A stretch of 9,022 bases of DNA. Origin: Candidatus Aminicenantota bacterium. GTDB lineage: Bacteria; Acidobacteriota; Aminicenantia; UBA2199. Position 1 is the first letter of the stretch. Each line of letters opens with the position of its first letter. The notes under the pieces were generated by a model. The model had not been told where the DNA came from. It did no database searches and was given only the letters and a program-made list of their open reading frames with translations. The stretch covers positions 1 through 9,022 of the forward strand of contig JAUXFB010000027.1 of NCBI GenBank assembly GCA_030620255.1, read 5' to 3'. Below, in pieces: positions 6,477 to 9,022 of this stretch. The translations under genes and the position numbers were made by a program.

Positions 6477-7913
6477 ATGGCTGCTAAAATTATTGTTATT
6501 GCATTGTATTCAATAATGATCATTGTTTTTGGTGTAATAGGTTTAAGAAAAACCAAATCATTTTCAGACTTTTTTTTGGGAGGGGGAAAAATCGGCCCAT
6601 GGATGACTGCTTTCTCTTATGGCACAGCGTATTTTTCAGCAGTCCTTTTTATTGGATTTGCAGGTAAAATAGGATGGAATTTCGGATATTCAGGACTATG
6701 GATAGCTTTTTTTAATGCCTTTGTTGGGGTCCTTGGAGTCTGGGGGCTACTTGGTTGGAAAATAAAAAAAATCTCTATTGAATACAAAATATCCACAATG
6801 AATGAATTTCTTGAAAAACGTTACAATAGTAAATTTTTAAAACTATTTGGCTCTATTTCTATTTTCATCTTTATGATTCCCTATTCTGCAGCAGTGTTTA
6901 TGGGACTGTCCTATTTATTCAAATCGAATTTTGGAATTGAATACTGGCAGGCTCTTGCCTTTATCGGGTTATTTACTGCAATTTATATGGTTTTGGGTGG
7001 ATATAGATCCATAGCAATGATTGATACAATGTTTGGAATAATTATGTCAATAGGAGTCTGTATCTTGTTATTCAGCACACTAAATAAGGGGAATGGGCTG
7101 ATAAATATTACTGAGATGCTTTCGAAAATAAGTCCAAAATTAACTCAGGTGATCGGTCCTCCAGGGTTCTGGCCTCTCTTTTCTTTAGTATTTCTTACAA
7201 GTGTTGCTCCTTTTGCAATGCCTCAACTGATCCAGAAATTCTATGCAATAAAGGATAAAAAGTCTATAAGAACTGGTATGATTGCATCAACATTTTTTGC
7301 CATACTAATTGGAGGAGTTGCTTATTTTATAGGCTCTACTACAAGAATCTTTTTATCCCCTAATGCAAATCCAAATGCTTTTTTAGATGGGAAACCCGTT
7401 TACGACATACTAATGCCAGAATTGTTATCAAAAGTAATACCTGAATCACTGTCTGTTCTTATCCTGTTGTTAATTATCTCAGCCTCTATGTCAACTCTTG
7501 CAGCTATTGTGCTTATTTCAAGTTCATCTTATGCAAAAGATTTTTATGCAGGGTTTATAAAAAAGGATATTTCAGATAAAAACCTTACAACCTTAATGAG
7601 GGTAATGAATCTATTCTTTATTCTTATGTCAGTTATACTTGCCTATGTAAATTTTGATACAATAGTAGCAATACTTGGAATATCCTGGGGAGCTATAGGT
7701 TCTATTTTTCTCGGTCCCTTTGTCTGGGGGATTTTTTCAAAAAAGATGACTAAATTTGGCGCTATCTCTTCATCTCTCTTGGGACTTTTAGCCTGTATGA
7801 GCCTTTATTTCATTTATAAAATACCCTCACCCCAGGCAGGAACAATCGGAATGATGATCTCTCTAACAGTTAACCCTGTTTTTTCCTTTCTACAGAATTT
7901 AGTAAAAAAGTAA
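6477..7913 (+). CDS. Sodium:solute symporter (SSS/SSF family), substrate unknown
   Basis: This 478-residue inner-membrane protein has about 12-13 hydrophobic helices, the size and layout of the SSS family (PutP, vSGLT, acetate and pyruvate carriers). The family signature GGYRSIAMIDTMFGIIM is at about 174-190. The TM8-equivalent SASMSTLAAIVLISSSSYAKDFY (about 335-357) carries Ser339-Thr340, which align by pattern with the Na2-site Ser340-Thr341 of PutP, so sodium coupling is likely. The segment around TM2 (YGTAYFSAVLFIGFAGKIGW, about 48-67) lacks the Asp55 seen in PutP, so proline is not implied. AAAGGAG at 6464-6470 lies 6 nt before the ATG. It follows the porin by 58 nt with no terminator between and probably shares its transcript. 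The pairing with a porin and divergent citrate lyase suggests a carboxylate substrate, but SSS members carry many solutes and this is inference only. Confidence 0.9.
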   Translation: MAAKIIVIALYSIMIIVFGVIGLRKTKSFSDFFLGGGKIGPWMTAFSYGTAYFSAVLFIGFAGKIGWNFGYSGLWIAFFNAFVGVLGVWGLLGWKIKKISIEYKISTMNEFLEKRYNSKFLKLFGSISIFIFMIPYSAAVFMGLSYLFKSNFGIEYWQALAFIGLFTAIYMVLGGYRSIAMIDTMFGIIMSIGVCILLFSTLNKGNGLINITEMLSKISPKLTQVIGPPGFWPLFSLVFLTSVAPFAMPQLIQKFYAIKDKKSIRTGMIASTFFAILIGGVAYFIGSTTRIFLSPNANPNAFLDGKPVYDILMPELLSKVIPESLSVLILLLIISASMSTLAAIVLISSSSYAKDFYAGFIKKDISDKNLTTLMRVMNLFFILMSVILAYVNFDTIVAILGISWGAIGSIFLGPFVWGIFSKKMTKFGAISSSLLGLLACMSLYFIYKIPSPQAGTIGMMISLTVNPVFSFLQNLVKK

Positions 7914-7956
7914 AACATAACTTTGCTTTTGTATAGGAAAGCCTTATAACCAAGTA

Positions 7957-7984
7957 TTTACAAAATCTGTGAATATGATATAAT
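7957..7984 (+). promoter_or_regulatory. Probable sigma70 promoter of the CorC-type gene
   Basis: TTTACA at 7957-7962 (5 of 6 to TTGACA) and a perfect TATAAT at 7979-7984 are 16 nt apart, and the -10 box carries the extended TGn (TGATATAAT from 7976). Transcription would start near 7991, giving a leader of about 64 nt. This makes the downstream gene a separate unit from the porin-symporter pair, though I see no strong intrinsic terminator after the symporter. Confidence 0.7.
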
Positions 7985-8045
7985 TATAAACTATTTTAGG
8001 AAAAATAATAAAACATAAAATGAAATATTTTTTTAGCACCAGGAG

Positions 8046-8068
8046 CCACAATTAATGTGGGTTTTTTT
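8046..8068 (+). other. Small hairpin with T-run covering the start codon of the CorC-type gene
   Basis: CCACA (8046-8050) and TGTGG (8056-8060) can pair around a 5-nt loop, followed at once by G and seven Ts (8062-8068). The ATG at 8055-8057 spans the loop edge and the 3' arm, and the AGGAG ribosome site (8041-8045) abuts the 5' arm. It has the shape of a weak terminator or a start-codon-masking hairpin. With only five base pairs it may have no effect. Confidence 0.35.
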
Positions 8069-9022
8069 GATCTCAACAATTTCAATATTTACAATATTAT
8101 TTTATATTTTCGAGATTAGTTTTAAAAGCTTCTCAAAAATATCTTTAGCCGGCTTTTTAAATGATCTTAACAATGATAAAATAAATAAATTTGATTTTGT
8201 CCAGAAATATGAAATGTTTCTAAACTCAATAAGTGCGTTTTCATTCTTCCTTCAATTAATTCTATTTATTTACTCTTTTTTTGTATTAGAAAATTTGATT
8301 CCAAACCCAATTAATAGAGTTATTTTGCTAATTCTTATATTCTTATTTTTATTTAATTTTTTGCTTTATATCATAGCCTATTTTAATAAGGAATCAATTT
8401 TAAAAAAATTGATTCCTTTATATCAAATCCCATGGCTATTCTTCTATCCTGCTAACATCATCTTTTCATCTTTAATTAAAAAGAATCCAGAAAATAGAGA
8501 GAATGATCAAGATGATATAAGTGAAAAAGAACTTGAAATTTTTTTTGAAGAAAGTACTAAAGAAGGAGTTTTAGAAAAAGAAGACAAAGTGATGATAGAA
8601 AGCGTTATTGATTTTAGTGACACATTAGTCAAAGAGATAATGACCCCAAGAGTTGATATGATTTACATAAATATTAATACCAAACTTAATGAGCTGGTGA
8701 AAACTATCAATAAAAACAAAAAATCGCGATATCCTGTTATTTCAGATAGAATTGATAATATAGAGGGCATTATACTTTCAAAAGATGTATTCAATTACTT
8801 ACACAAAAAGGATTTCAATATAAATAAAATATTGAGACCTGCTTTTTTTATCCCTGAAACAATGAGAATATCTGAACTTTTAAAGGAACTTCAAAAATCC
8901 AAGCAAAAATTCGCAGTTGTAGTAGATGAATTTGGAGGCATCTCCGGGGTTGTAACAATGGAAGATATTATTGAAGAAATTGTTGGTGAAATAAAAGACG
9001 AGTATGATGAAGATATTGAGCA
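8055..9022 (+). CDS. CBS-domain membrane protein, CorC/HlyC (CNNM-like) family, 3' end missing
   Basis: The frame runs from ATG 8055 to the window edge, 322 codons; the C-terminal CorC/HlyC domain expected in this family lies beyond. The N-terminal part (about 1-142) is membrane-embedded with hydrophobic segments at about 1-20, 57-80, 86-110 and perhaps 125-141. Its IFEISFKSFSKISL stretch resembles the E-A-L-SLS pattern of the DUF21 transmembrane domain, but the domain is divergent. A charged linker leads to the well-conserved cytoplasmic part: EGVLEKEDKVMIESVIDFSD (about 170-189), KEIMTPRVDM (193-202) opening CBS domain 1, and VVVDEFGGISGVVTMEDIIEEIVGEI (about 288-313) closing CBS domain 2. 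Family members have been linked to magnesium or cobalt efflux and to membrane integrity; 'hemolysin' is a historical name. AGGAG at 8041-8045 is 9 nt before the ATG. A perfect inverted repeat lies within it at 8388-8418. Confidence 0.9.
   Translation, partial: MWVFLISTISIFTILFYIFEISFKSFSKISLAGFLNDLNNDKINKFDFVQKYEMFLNSISAFSFFLQLILFIYSFFVLENLIPNPINRVILLILIFLFLFNFLLYIIAYFNKESILKKLIPLYQIPWLFFYPANIIFSSLIKKNPENRENDQDDISEKELEIFFEESTKEGVLEKEDKVMIESVIDFSDTLVKEIMTPRVDMIYININTKLNELVKTINKNKKSRYPVISDRIDNIEGIILSKDVFNYLHKKDFNINKILRPAFFIPETMRISELLKELQKSKQKFAVVVDEFGGISGVVTMEDIIEEIVGEIKDEYDEDIE
8388..8418. repeat. Perfect 14-bp inverted repeat with a 3-nt loop inside the CorC-type gene
   Basis: AAGGAATCAATTTT (8388-8401) and AAAATTGATTCCTT (8405-8418) are exact reverse complements around a loop of AAA. 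In mRNA this would form a 14-bp stem. It encodes residues about 112-122 (KESILKKLIP), in the loop between two hydrophobic segments. No T-run follows, so it is not a standard intrinsic terminator. Confidence 0.85.

Noticed and set aside
7925..7942. Possible terminator after the symporter (GCTTT ... AAAGC)
   Set aside because: Only five Watson-Crick pairs, an open loop and no T-run after the 3' arm.

Overview
The window looks like a piece of chromosome from an AT-rich (by eye about 30% GC), diderm (Gram-negative type) bacterium. The diderm call rests on an outer-membrane beta-barrel protein with a signal peptide and a C-terminal aromatic residue. Shine-Dalgarno sites are strong (GGAGG) and promoters are sigma70-like. 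There are no rRNA or tRNA genes, mobile elements or CRISPR arrays, so I cannot place the organism more precisely; the mix of FtsEX, citrate lyase and a CorC-type protein is compatible with several anaerobic lineages.

Layout. (1) 1-1414, plus strand: the 3' part of ftsE and complete ftsX, overlapping by 13 nt, the cell-division ABC system. (2) 1425-4844, minus strand: a three-gene operon read leftward from about 4940, made of an unrecognised single-pass membrane protein, a fused citrate lyase gamma-beta (CitD-CitE) protein, and the alpha subunit CitF. CitF ends only 10 bp from ftsX, tail to tail. (3) 4845-5128: a 284-bp AT-rich divergent control region with promoters on both strands; the rightward one is a perfect TTGACA-N17-TATAAT. 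(4) 5129-7913, plus strand: an outer-membrane porin of the alginate-export type and a sodium:solute symporter, 58 nt apart. (5) 8055-9022, plus strand: a CBS-domain CorC/HlyC-family membrane protein with its own promoter, cut by the window end.

How they fit together. The divergent pair of operons looks like a carboxylate-use module: the porin would let a small, probably anionic, substrate through the outer membrane, the Na+ symporter would carry it across the inner membrane, and the CitDE/CitF lyase would cleave it to an oxo-acid plus acetate. Citrate is the default substrate, citramalate the main alternative. Not seen here are the enzymes that make and acetylate the lyase prosthetic group (CitC, CitG, CitX), oxaloacetate decarboxylase, a canonical citrate carrier (CitS or CitT type) or a regulator gene. 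The functional link between the two operons is inference from layout; the family assignments of the enzymes are firm. I see no clearly novel system. The most unusual points are the CitD-CitE fusion, the unknown membrane protein leading the lyase operon, the unconventional transporter next to it, and a perfect 14-bp inverted repeat inside the CorC-type coding sequence.
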